NCBI RefSeq assembly: GCF_900115095.1
Contig: NZ_FOVH01000002.1
Location: 1 to 64,000, forward strand
DNA length: 64,000 bases
Reading direction: 5' to 3'
DNA from: Actinomadura madurae
GTDB taxonomy: Bacteria; Actinomycetota; Actinomycetes; Streptosporangiales; Streptosporangiaceae
Shown: positions 42,595-52,900 of the stretch, piece after piece
How the letters are laid out: the number at the start of each line of letters is the position of its first letter
Numbering within the stretch: position 1 is the stretch's first letter
Notes under the pieces: model-generated
The model's database searches: none
What the model was told of the DNA's origin: nothing
Seen by the model: only the letters and a program-made list of their open reading frames with translations
Position numbers and translations under genes: made by a program

Positions 42595-43224
42595 ATGCCC
42601 GATTCACCGTTCGGGCGGTACTCCGGCGACCTGCCCGGCAGGCACGCCGGCCGTCCTGTGCCACGGCCGTTGGAACGTTCGTTCCGGTGCCCCTCCACGG
42701 TGCGGCGACGCCCGCCGGAGGCGCCGGCGCGGCGGTACGAGGACTTCGTCGCCCTGCACGAGGAGATGTCGGCCGACGCGCGCCGGCCGTTCCGGGCGCT
42801 GTGGTGGGCGGGGATCTCCGCCGCCCTGGCCGGGGCGGGCCTGGCGTTCGTCGCGGTGGTCGCGCTGCGGGCGATGTTCGGCGTCGAGGTGCCGGTGTTC
42901 GCGGGCGACAGCGCCGGCACGGCGCCCGCCGCGACCAGCTACGCGCTGTGCGCGATGGCGGCGACGGTGCAGGCGACCGCGCTGATGCACCTGCTGCTGT
43001 CGTCGGCGGCGCGTCCCGTCCGCGCGTTCGCGTGGATCGGCGGCTTCGCGGTCGTGCTGCTGACCGTCCTGCCGCTGGTGCTGCGCGGCCCCTTCGACGC
43101 GGCGCTCGCGACGTCGGCCGTCAACCTCGCGGGCGGGACGGCGGTGGTCGTGCTGCTGTCCGCGGTGGTGGCGTGTTCGCGGCGGTCCCCATGGGAGGGC
43201 CCGCCCGGACGCTTCAGACGCTGA
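42595..43224 (+). CDS. Four-helix membrane protein of unknown function
   Basis: A 209-aa protein. A basic, Pro/Arg-rich cytosolic N-terminus of about 65 residues is followed by four hydrophobic segments: ALWWAGISAALAGAGLAFVAVV, ATSYALCAMAATVQATALMHLLL, AFAWIGGFAVVLLTVLPLVL and LAGGTAVVVLLSAVVA. No recognised family. GGGGGAGGGAAC precedes the ATG. It shares a terminator with the convergent stress-protein gene. Confidence 0.7.
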   Translation: MPDSPFGRYSGDLPGRHAGRPVPRPLERSFRCPSTVRRRPPEAPARRYEDFVALHEEMSADARRPFRALWWAGISAALAGAGLAFVAVVALRAMFGVEVPVFAGDSAGTAPAATSYALCAMAATVQATALMHLLLSSAARPVRAFAWIGGFAVVLLTVLPLVLRGPFDAALATSAVNLAGGTAVVVLLSAVVACSRRSPWEGPPGRFRR

Positions 43225-43241
43225 CCGGCCGGCCCGGTCAG
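43221..43241. terminator. Short hairpin spanning both convergent stop codons
   Basis: CTGACCGG (43221-43228) pairs with CCGGTCAG (43234-43241). The stop codons of both convergent genes lie inside the arms, an economical bidirectional terminator. Confidence 0.6.
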
Positions 43242-43681
43242 GGCACCACCGTCACCGGCCAGCGTCCCGTCCGGACGAGCCGGACCGCGACGGACCCGAC
43301 GAGCCGGTGCCCCGCCTGCGCCGACGCGCCGACGATCACGGCGTCCGCGCGGACCTCGTCGGCGACGCGGGCGAGGACGCCGTACGGGTCGCCCTGCTCG
43401 GCGACGAACTCGTAGGGCACGCGCATGCGCTCGCCGGCCGCCTCCAGCTCGCGGCGGATCTCCGCGGCGATCTCGTCGGCGGTCTCGCGCAGGGCGGACG
43501 CGCCGCCCGGGGTGAGGGTGCTCAGCGAGGCGACCGGCGCCACGTGCACGACGACGAGCCGGGCGCCGCCGCGGCGCGCGAGCCCCCACGCGTAGGCGCC
43601 GGCGCGCAGCGACGTCTCGGACCCGTCCACCCCGGCCACGATCACCTTCGGGCCGTCGACGCCGTACTCGAACGGTGCCAT
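43238..43681 (-). CDS. Universal stress protein (UspA family)
   Basis: A 147-aa single-domain USP. VIVAGVDGSETSLRAGAYAWGLARR is the nucleotide-binding start, LVVVHVAP the second strand, and DAVIVGASAQAGHRLVGSVA the G-x2-G-x9-GS-like ATP site, followed by WPVTVVP. GAGGTGAT precedes the ATG. It lies just downstream of the RelA/SpoT gene on the same strand (32 bp gap), so both stress functions may be co-transcribed. Confidence 0.9.
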   Translation of the reverse strand: MAPFEYGVDGPKVIVAGVDGSETSLRAGAYAWGLARRGGARLVVVHVAPVASLSTLTPGGASALRETADEIAAEIRRELEAAGERMRVPYEFVAEQGDPYGVLARVADEVRADAVIVGASAQAGHRLVGSVAVRLVRTGRWPVTVVP

Positions 43682-43713
43682 GCGATCACCTCGCGGCCAG
43701 CGTAACCGGCGGC

Positions 43714-45447
43714 TCAGGGGCGGGCGAACCGGGCCAGCAGGTCGTCGAGGCCGAGCGCGCCGGTGCTCAGCGCCGCGTACATCTGGTCGATCTCGGGGAA
43801 GCCGAGATCGCGGGCGACGGCGAGGGAGTCGCCGCGCGCCTCCGCCGCGAGCAGGTCGACCTCCCGCCCGGCGAGGGCCCGGGCGAGGCGGTGCCGTCCG
43901 GCGGCGGCGGCCTCCTCGGCGCGCCGCAGCGCGAGCCGCTGCTGGATGCGGACGCGGGCGGGCACCGACACCGCGAAGCCCAGCCAGTCCTCCGACGGCG
44001 CGCCCGCCGGGTCGGTGAGGATCTCCACGACGTTGCCGCTGCGGATCTGCACCGACATCGGCGCGAGCCGCCCGTTGACGACGGCGCCGATGCAGCGGTC
44101 GCCGGTGCCGGGGCCGAGCGCGTAGGCGAAGTCGAGCGCGGTCGCGCCGGCGGGCAGCGCGACGATGTCGCCGCGGGTGGTGAACGCGGCGACGTGGCCG
44201 GCGGCGAGGTCGGCGCGCAGCCGGTCCAGGAACTCCGCGGACGGCGCGTCGGACTGCCAGGCCAGCAGCCGGCTCAGCCAGACCAGGTCGCGGCGGCCCG
44301 CGACGGTGGTGGCGGTGTCGCCGCCCGCGTCCCTGATGTGCGCGACGATGCCGTACTCGGCGACCGGATGCATCGCGCCGGTGCGGATGATCACTTCGAA
44401 CGGGTCGCCGTCCGGGCCGATCACCCGGGTGTGCAGCGACCGGTACATGTTGTCCTTCGGCATCGCGATGAAGTCGCGGACCTGCCCGGCGACGGGGTGC
44501 AGCGCGGCGTGCACGGCGCCGAGCGCGATGTAGCAGTCGGCCTCGGCGCCGTCCACCAGCAGCAGTACCCGCGCCGCCTCGCCCGGCCGCAGCCCGGCCA
44601 GGTCGCCGCCGCACGACTGATGGACCGCGTACAGGTGGGACGGCCTGACCAGCACGCGGGCCGGGACGCCGTGCTCGGCGAGCGAGGCGCGCAGCCGGGC
44701 CGCCGCGGGCCCGAACGTCCGGCCGGCCCGGCCCAGCGCGTCCCGGACGGCGGCGCGCGTCGCGGCGTGCGCCCGCGGGTCGCGGGCCTCGAAGGCGAGG
44801 TCGTCCATCTCCCGCTTGAGGACGTGGACGCCGAGCCGGTCGGCGAACGGGACCAGCAGCTCGTGGGACGCCTGGGCGTAGCGGGCCCGCTTGTGCTCCG
44901 GCTGGTACCGCAGGGTCCGCAGGTTGTGCAGCCGGTCCGCGAGCTTGATCACCAGGACGCGCAGGTCGGCCGCCGCGGACAGCACGATCTTGCGGAACGT
45001 CTCGGCCTCGGCGCGGTCGCCCCAGCGCCTGCCGTCCAGCTTGGTGACGCCGTCGACGAGCACGGCGATCTCGTCGCCGAAGTCGGCGCGGACCTCGCCG
45101 AGCGTGTACGGCGTGTCCTCGACGGTGTCGTGCAGGAGCGCCGCGACGAGCGTCGTGGTGTCCAGGCCCATCCCGGCGAGGATCATCGCGACGGCCAGCG
45201 GATGGGTGATGTACGGGGCGCCGGACTTGCGGAGCTGGCCCCGGTGCAGCCGCTCGGCGACCGTGTAGCCGCGCAGCAGCTCGGCCTCGGCGCTGCCTGG
45301 GAGGGCGGCGCCCGGCTGGGCGGCGCGGTGCGCGGCGAGCAGGGGCGCGACGGCGGCGCGCACGGGGTCCGGCCGGGTGCCCGTGGCGGAGCCCCAACGG
45401 AGCGGGGGGATCCGGAACCGCCCCGTCGCCGGATTGAGCGTCGCCAT
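43714..45447 (-). CDS. RelA/SpoT-family protein without ACT domain
   Basis: A 577-aa (p)ppGpp metabolism protein, shorter than the 750-850 aa of full-length Rel. An HD hydrolase domain (about 50-200) keeps ITHPLAVAMILAGMGLD, the HD-x-x-ED motif in HDTVEDT, and IKLADRLHNLRTL. A synthetase-like domain (about 230-360) keeps MPKDNMYRSLHTRVIG and FEVIIRTGAMH but lacks the usual D-x-x-A-x-R core, and has RPSHLYAV in place of the R-x-K-x-x-x-S stretch. A TGS domain (about 410-475) follows. It is probably a hydrolase-dominant homologue like streptomycete RshA. No ribosome-binding site is strong; ATG 45447 fits the family start. Confidence 0.87.
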   Translation of the reverse strand: MATLNPATGRFRIPPLRWGSATGTRPDPVRAAVAPLLAAHRAAQPGAALPGSAEAELLRGYTVAERLHRGQLRKSGAPYITHPLAVAMILAGMGLDTTTLVAALLHDTVEDTPYTLGEVRADFGDEIAVLVDGVTKLDGRRWGDRAEAETFRKIVLSAAADLRVLVIKLADRLHNLRTLRYQPEHKRARYAQASHELLVPFADRLGVHVLKREMDDLAFEARDPRAHAATRAAVRDALGRAGRTFGPAAARLRASLAEHGVPARVLVRPSHLYAVHQSCGGDLAGLRPGEAARVLLLVDGAEADCYIALGAVHAALHPVAGQVRDFIAMPKDNMYRSLHTRVIGPDGDPFEVIIRTGAMHPVAEYGIVAHIRDAGGDTATTVAGRRDLVWLSRLLAWQSDAPSAEFLDRLRADLAAGHVAAFTTRGDIVALPAGATALDFAYALGPGTGDRCIGAVVNGRLAPMSVQIRSGNVVEILTDPAGAPSEDWLGFAVSVPARVRIQQRLALRRAEEAAAAGRHRLARALAGREVDLLAAEARGDSLAVARDLGFPEIDQMYAALSTGALGLDDLLARFARP

Positions 45448-45683
45448 CACGCACCGCCTGGACGCCTGCCCGCGGCACGGCCGCCACGGACTGTGATCGT
45501 CATTATGCGCGAAGTGGCCGTGCGTGCGCGAGACCCGCCCCGGGCCACCTCCGGCCCGCGCTGTCAATCCGATTTAACGAAGGCTTCACAGGCGGTCGAT
45601 TTCGACCGTACTGAGACCAGGGTAGTAATACGGGAGTGCGCGGGGGCCGGCTTAGGTCATTGCGCGCCCGGTGCGGTCGTCTA

Positions 45684-46727
45684 ATGCGGATGGATAATGG
45701 CGAAATGATCCTCACCCCGCGAGGCCTGCGAGCCGCCACGTCCAATCTTCTCCAGCTCGCGCTGTACGGCCACATCGCCGACCTGCGGCCGATGCCGGCG
45801 GAGACGGTCGGCGACGGCCCCGGGGGGACGGTGTACCGCTACCGGCCGCCGGACGGGCTGGTGCCGGCCGGGCCGCCGGTGCTGTTCGTCCCGCCGCCGG
45901 CGGCCCCGGCGCGCTGCTACGACCTGCGCCGGGGGTGCAGCCTCGCCGAGCACGTCGTCCGGGCCGGGCGGCGCAGCTACCTCCTCGACCCGGAGCCGGC
46001 CCGGGAGGGCGGCCCTGACCTGGGCATCGGGGAGTGGGTCCAGGATGTGCTGCCGGGCGCGGTCCGGGCGGTCAGCGCGGACGCGGGCGGGCAGCCGGTC
46101 CAGCTCGTCGGCTGGTGCCTCGGCGGGATCTTCGCGCTGCTGACCGCCGCGGCCGACCCGGGGCTGCCGATCGCGTCCGTCGCCGCGATCGCCGCGCCGG
46201 CCGACGCCCGCGGGGTGCCTCCCGCGCCGCCGCCGCCGCGGGAGCGGGCCTTCGGGCTCGCCGGCATCGACACCTACCTGGTGCGCCCCTACCGGACGAT
46301 AATCAACCTCGACAATGCCGACTTTCTCGCACAGATTGAGGCACTCGATCATTTCGCCGGCGCGTTGATGTCCTATCCGGGACGCGCCGCCCGGCAGATT
46401 TATCACGCCCTTTCCCGGGACGGCGCGCTGCTGGCGGGCGGCATCGAGATCAATGGGCGGACGGTCGATCTCGGTGCGGTGGGCGTGCCGGTTCTGGCCA
46501 TCGCCGGGCGCGGCGACCCGCTCGCGCCGGTCCGGGCCGTCCGGCCGCTCGTCCGGCTGCTGCGCGGGGCGCCGCAGGTGCGGTTCGAGGTCGCGAGCGG
46601 CGGCCACCTGGACGTGCTGACCGGACGCTCCGCCAAGGCGACCACCTGGCGGCACCTGGACCGGTGGCTCGACGAGGGCATCGTCCGGCACGGCATCCGC
46701 GCGCAGCGCGCCGCCGCCACCCTCTGA
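45684..46727 (+). CDS. PhaC-like (polyhydroxyalkanoate synthase fold) alpha/beta hydrolase
   Basis: A 347-aa alpha/beta hydrolase resembling class III PHA synthases. The nucleophile elbow is GWCLGG with Cys145, the Cys-type lipase box of PhaC. Asp278 (AGRGDPLAP) and His308 (SGGHLDVLTG) complete the triad. It is PhaC-like by fold but shorter and without a partner PhaE. It lies 216 bp upstream of the PKS genes in the same orientation. It might act on an acyl thioester product of that system or serve polymer synthesis; neither is shown. Starts at 45684, 45690 or 45705 are all possible. Confidence 0.78.
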   Translation: MRMDNGEMILTPRGLRAATSNLLQLALYGHIADLRPMPAETVGDGPGGTVYRYRPPDGLVPAGPPVLFVPPPAAPARCYDLRRGCSLAEHVVRAGRRSYLLDPEPAREGGPDLGIGEWVQDVLPGAVRAVSADAGGQPVQLVGWCLGGIFALLTAAADPGLPIASVAAIAAPADARGVPPAPPPPRERAFGLAGIDTYLVRPYRTIINLDNADFLAQIEALDHFAGALMSYPGRAARQIYHALSRDGALLAGGIEINGRTVDLGAVGVPVLAIAGRGDPLAPVRAVRPLVRLLRGAPQVRFEVASGGHLDVLTGRSAKATTWRHLDRWLDEGIVRHGIRAQRAAATL

Positions 46728-46907
46728 CCCCGGCCGAACCCTCCCGCGCGTCAAAAGACGTTCCAGACTCCTTCGCCGGGCCGCCATCAACGCGCCCCCG
46801 GGTGTGTCGTCCCGGTGATCGGGATGTCGCCGACCGTAGTGTGGCGCACCGTTGTTGCGGAGCCGCGCCGGCCACGGCCGGGCCGCGCGGGACGTCGGGG
46901 GGCAGGC

Positions 46908-46946
46908 ATGGCGGCGCACGAGGGCAGGACGGCGGGCGGGACATGA
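46908..46946 (+). CDS. 12-codon leader ORF coupled to the first PKS gene
   Basis: ATG 46908 opens a 12-aa frame (MAAHEGRTAGGT) whose TGA overlaps the PKS ATG as ATGA. A GGGGGG tract lies 5 nt upstream of it, whereas the PKS start itself has only a weak GGCGGG box. Reads as a translational-coupling leader. Confidence 0.4.
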   Translation: MAAHEGRTAGGT

Positions 46947-49900
46947 CGGGGGGCGGTACCGCGCACGGCGGCCGGTCCCTGGCCGAGATCATCGGGGTCA
47001 CCCCGTTCGGACGTCCCGCGCCTCATCTCGCGGTGGCCGTCGCGCGCGCGGGCGGGACCGGCGTCCTCGACCTCGGCACCGACCGCGCGACCGGGCGCGC
47101 CGCGCTCGCCGACGCCCGCCGCTGGTGGACGGGCCCGTTCGGGGTCCGCGTGCCGGCCGGGTGCCAGGTCAGGCCCGGCGACCTGCCGCCCGCGGTCGGC
47201 ACCGTCCTGCTCGACGCGCCTTGCCTGGACGCGGACGATTCCCTGGACGTCGCCGGGTTCGCCCGCGGGCGCCGCCTCCTGGTCGAGGCGGTCGGCCTGG
47301 ACGAGGCGCGCGCCGCGATCAGCGTGGCCCGCGGCCTCACCGGCGACGTGGGGATCATCGCGCGGGGCGCCGAGACCGGCGGGCGGGTCGGCGAGCCGAC
47401 CACGTTCGTGCTGCTCCAGCAGCTGCTGGCCGAGCTGGACGTCCCGGTGTTCGCGGCGGGCGGGATCGGCCCGCACACCGCCGCGGCGGCGGTGGCCGGG
47501 GGCGCCTCGGGCGTCGTCCTCGACGTGCAGCTCGCGCTCGTCCGCGAGACGGACCTGCCCGCCGGGATCGTGGCAGCGCTGAAGGCGATGGGCGGCACCG
47601 AGACCACGGTGGTCGACGGCCACCGCGTCCACCCCGGCACCGAGCCGGAGGAGCAGGGCCGCGCGGCCGGGCAGGAGCCGTTGCCCGTGGGCCAGGACGC
47701 GCCGCTCGCCGCCGCGCTCGCGGGACGGTACCGGACGGCCGGGGGAGTGGTGCGGGCCGTCCGGGAACAGATCGAGGCGCACCTTCGCGCGGCCGTCGCC
47801 GCCGAACCGCTCGCGGCGCGCGGGGAACCGGTCGCCGCGCAGAAGCCGATGATCCACATCAGCGACGGCTCCGCGTTCGCGGGCGCGGTCGCGCAGGACG
47901 GCGGCCTGCCGTTCCTCGCGCTCGGCCTGATGGACGGCGACCGGGCGCGCGAGCTGCTGCGCGACACCGCCGACCGGCTCGGCGGACGGCCCTGGGGCGC
48001 CGGGATCCTCGGGTTCGCGCCGCCGGAGCTGCTGGAGGCCCAGATCGCCGCCGTCCGGGAGGCCGGGCCGGCGCATGCGATCATCGCCGGCGGGAGCCCG
48101 GCGCAGGCCGCGCCGCTGGAGGCCGCCGGGATCGCCGCGTACCTGCACGTCCCGTCCCCGGAACTGCTCGACCTGTTCCTCGCCGAGGGCGCCCGCAGGT
48201 TCGTGTTCGAGGGCGCCGAGTGCGGCGGCCACGCCGGGCCGCGTGCGAGCTTCCCGCTCTGGGAGGCCCAGGTCGAGCGGCTGATGGCGTTCGACGGCGA
48301 CGCGGCGGAGCTGTCGGTGATGTTCGCCGGCGGCGTCCACGACGAGCGGTCCGCCGCGATGGTCGCGGCGCTCGCCGGGCCGCTCGCCGAGCGCGGCGCC
48401 GGCGTCCGCGTCCTGATGGGCACCGCCTACCTGTTCACCACGGAGGCGGTCGCGGCGGGAGCGATCCCGCCGGGCTTCCAGGACGTCGCGCTCGGCTGCC
48501 GCGCGACGGTTCTGCTGGAGACGTTCCCCGGGCACGCGACCCGCTGCGCCCGCACCCCCTACGTCCGGACGTTCGAGGAGACCCGCCGCGAGCTGGAGCA
48601 GGTCGGGACGCCCACGCCGGAGGTGTGGCGCCGCCTGGAGAAGCTGAACCTCGGCCGCCTGCGCGTCGCGAGCAAGGGCATGCGCCGCAGCACGCCGGTG
48701 GACACCGATGTCCAGCGGGAGGAGGGCATGTTCCCGCTCGGGCAGGCCGCCGCCCTCCGCTCGGCCACGACCACCATCGTCGCCCTGCACGACCAGGTCA
48801 CCTCGGGCGCGACCGCCTTCCTCGCCGGCCGCGCCGCCGAGCTGGGCATCGCCGGACCGGAGGCGGCACCGGCCGCCCGGCCCCCGGCCGACATCGCGAT
48901 CATCGGCATGGGCTGCGTCTTCCCGGGCGCCCGCGACGCCGACGAGTACTGGGCGAACATCCTCGGCCGCGTCGACGCGGTCACCGAGGTCACCCGCTGG
49001 GACCCCGAGGTCCACTACTCCCCGGACGAGGAGGGCAGGACGCCGTCGAAATGGGGCGGGTTCATCCCGGAGATCCCGTTCGACGCCTCCGCGTACGGGA
49101 TCCCGCGGCACGTCCTCGGCGGCATCGACCCGGTCCAGCTGCTCTCGCTGGAGGTCGCGTCCCGAGCCCTCGCCGACGCGGGCTACGGCGACCGCCCGTT
49201 CGACCGGTCCCGGACGTCGGTGGTCTTCGGCGCTGAGGGCGGCGGCGACCTCGGCATCGCGTACGGGGTGCGGGCGACGCTCCCGTCCTACTACGGCGAG
49301 GTCCCGCAGGGACTGGACGAGCAGCTGCCGCGCCCGTCCGGCGACTCCCTCCCCGGGGTGCTCACCAGCGCGATCGCCGGGCGGATCGCGGATCGGCTCG
49401 ACCTCGGCGGGCCCGGTTGCACGGTGGACGCCGCCGGCGCGTCCTCGCTCGCCGCGCTCGACGCCGCCTGCAAGGACCTCGCCGCCGGCACCAGCGACAT
49501 GGTGCTGTGCGGCGGCGCCGACCTGCGCACCGGCGTCCAGGACTACCTGCTGCTCGCCTCGGCGGGGGCCCTGTCGCCGTCCGGACGCTGCGCCGCGTTC
49601 GACGCCGCGGCCGACGGTGTCGCGCCGGGCGAGGGCGTCGCGTGCGTCGTGCTCAAGCGGCTCGCCGACGCCGAACGCGACGGCGACCGGATCTACGCGG
49701 TCGTCAAGGCGGTCGCCGGAGCGAGCGGGGGCCTCACCGCGCCCGGCTCGCAAGGGCGGCGGCGCGCCCTCGAACGCGCTTACGAGCGCGCGCGTGTCGC
49801 ACCTGACGCCGTCGGGCTCGTCGAGGCGGACGGCGCCGGAACCGAGGCAGGGGACAGGGCGGAGCTGGCGGCGCTGACCTCGGTGTTCTCGCCGGCCGCG

Positions 49901-52900
49901 CAGGGCGCCGTCACCCTCGGCTCGGTGAAGTCGCAGATCGGCCACACCCGGAGCGCCGCGGGGCTCGCCGGGCTCATCAAGACCGCGCAGGCCCTGCACG
50001 CCGGAGTGCTCCCGGGGACGCTGCACCTGACCCGGCCCGCTCCGGACTGGACGCCGGACGGCCCGTTCGCCTTCGCCGCGTCCGCCCGGCCCTGGGCCGT
50101 CCGTCCGGGCGGACGGTACGCGGGGGTGAGCGCCTCCGGCCTCGGCGGCGCGGACTTCCACGCCGTCCTCGCCGGATACGAGGGGGCGCCAGAGCCGGTG
50201 TCCGGGCTGGCGGAATGGCCGGCCGAGCTGTTCCTGATCCGCGGGGCCGACCGGTCCGCCGCCCGCGCCGAGATCGACCGGCTCACCGAGCTGCTCGCGG
50301 GGCGGCCCCGGCTGCGCGACCTCGCCCGGACCGCCGCCTCGTCCGAGGGGCCGGTGCAGGTCGCGCTGGTCGCCTCCGGACCGGACGACCTGCGCGAGAA
50401 GCTCGCCCTCGCAACGGAGTTCCGCGCGGCGCCCGGCGTCTTCGCCGCGTCCGGCCGGGACCCGGGGCAGGTCGCGTTCCTCTTCCCCGGCGAGGGCGGC
50501 GGGCGGCCCGGCATGCTCGCCGGCCTGTTCGTCGCGTTCCCCCGGCTCCAGCGCCTCCTGCGCCTGGCGGGCGGGCGGTACGCGGCGGCGATGTACCCGC
50601 CCGCGGCGTTCACGCGCGCGGAGTCCCGGCGGCACCGGGCCGGGCTCACCGACCCGCGGGTCGGCCGGCCCGCCGCCGGCATCGCCGGGCTGGCCGTCCA
50701 CCGGCTGCTCACGGCCGTCGGCGTCCACCCGGACCTCGCCGCCGGGCACGGCCCCGGCGAGCTGACCGCGCTCTGCGCCGCCGGCGTCGTCGACGACGCC
50801 GGACTGGTCGAGCTGAGCGCCGCCGCGGCGGCGCCGCCCACCGAGGGGGTCCCGCTCGCCGCCGGCGCGTCCGACGCCCTGCGCGCCGAGCTGCTCGGCC
50901 GCGACCTGAGATCGCCGGCGTTCCCCGTGTGGTCGAACCTGACCGCCGCCCCGTACGGCACCGACGCGGGCGAGCTCGCCGCCACCCTCGCCGGGCACCT
51001 CGCCGCGCCCGTCCGGTTCGCGGAGCAGATCGAGGCGATGTACGACGCGGGCGCCCGAACCTTCGTCGAGGCCGGTCCGGGACGGGCCCTCACCGGCCTC
51101 GTCGGCGGGATCCTCGGCGACCGCCCGCACACCGCCGTGAGCTGCGACGCCCCCGGCGAGAACGACCTGGCCGGACTGCTGGCCGCGCTCGCCGCGCTGG
51201 CCGCCGCCGGCGTCCCGGTCGACCCGCTGCCGCTGTTCGCCGGCCGCGGCGCCCGCGCGCTCGCCGGGCCGCCCGCGGCCGCGCCCGGCTGGCTGGTCGG
51301 CGGCCACCTCGTCCGCAACGCGGACGGCGGCCCCCCGCCGGGCGGGCTGCGGCCCGCCGAGCGGATCGACCCGCCCGGCGCGGACGCCGCCGAGGCCGCC
51401 GTCCTGGAGTACCTGCGCGCGGGCCGCGAGATGATCGCCGCTCAGCGGGAGGTGGTCATGCGGCATCTGGCGGACCGGCACTCGGCCACGCCCGCGCCGG
51501 GCCCGGCCGATCCGGCCCCGGCCGATCCAGCGCCGTCCGTCCCGGCGCCGCGTCCCGTCGTGACCGAGGAGGCACTGTCGGGTGAGGCCATGTCGGGTGA
51601 GGCCATGTCGGGTGAGGCCATGCCGGGTGAGGCGCTGTCGGGTGAGGCCTCGGCCGGGGAGGAGCCCGGGGCCGCGCTCGACGTCCGCGCCACCGTGCTC
51701 GCCGTGCTCAGCGCCCGGACGGGCCGTCCCGAATCCCTGCTGGACGACGGCCTGGACCTGGAGGCCGACCTGTCCATCGACTCCGCCGGACGCACGGTGA
51801 TCGCCGGGGAGCTGGCCCACCGCACGGGCGTCGCCCTCCCCGAACCCGGTCACCTCGCCGGCGTGACCACCGTCGGGGAGATCGTCTCCTGGCTGGAGGG
51901 CCGCCTCGGCGCGGCGCCGGCCGGACCGGCGCTTCCGGCCGTCCCGCCGCAGGCCCGGTCCGCCGCCCACGTGACGAGCGCCGCCCTGTCCGGAGGCCCG
52001 CCCCCGGCTCCGTCCCTGGCACCGGAGACCACGGCGGGCGGCGTGACCGGCGTCATGGAGGAAGAACCCGTCCCGCTCGGCCTCGCCCGGCACGTCATGC
52101 GCATCGTCGACCTGGACCCGCTCCCGGCGCCGCCCGACTCGGGGACGGCCTTCGCCGGGAGGCGCTTCCTCGTCGTGGACGACGGATGCGGCGTCGCGCT
52201 GGAACTGGCGACCATGCTGGAGAGGCACGGCGCGCAGGTGCGGACCCCGACGGACGTGGACGAGCCCTGCGACGGCCTCGTCCATCTGGCGGCGCTGCGG
52301 CCCGGGGCGGCGGGCGTCCTGCCGCAGGCGTTCGAGGACGTCCGGCGGGCGCTGGACGGCGGGCTGCGCTGGCTCGTCTTCGCCGGCGGGGCGGGCGGCA
52401 CGTTCGGCCGCCGGTTCGAAGGCCGCGGTGCCGGGGACCCCGCGCCGGGAGCCGGGCTGCGCGGGCTGGCGACGGCGATCGCGCACGAGTACCCCGAGGT
52501 GCTCGTCCGCGCGCTGGACACCGACACCAAGAACACCCCGCGCGCGATCGCCCGGCAGATCCTCGCCGAGTTGCTGACCGTGGACGGACCGGTCGCCGTC
52601 GGCCACGAGGGCGACCTCCGGCACGGGCTGGACCTGGTGCCCGCCGACCTGCCCGCGGAGAGCGGCCTGGACCTCGGGCCGGACGGCGTCGTCCTGCTGA
52701 CCGGGGGAGCGCGCGGCATGACCGCCCGCGTCGCGCTGGAGCTGGCGCGGACCAGCGGCTGCCACATCGAGATCATGGGACGCGCCCCGGAACCCGCCGG
52801 GGAGCCGGAGTTCCCCGAGGCCGAGGACGAGGCCGCCCTGCGCCGGGCGCTGGTGGCGCGCGGCGAGGCCGGCCCGGCGGAGATCGAGGCGACGATCCGC

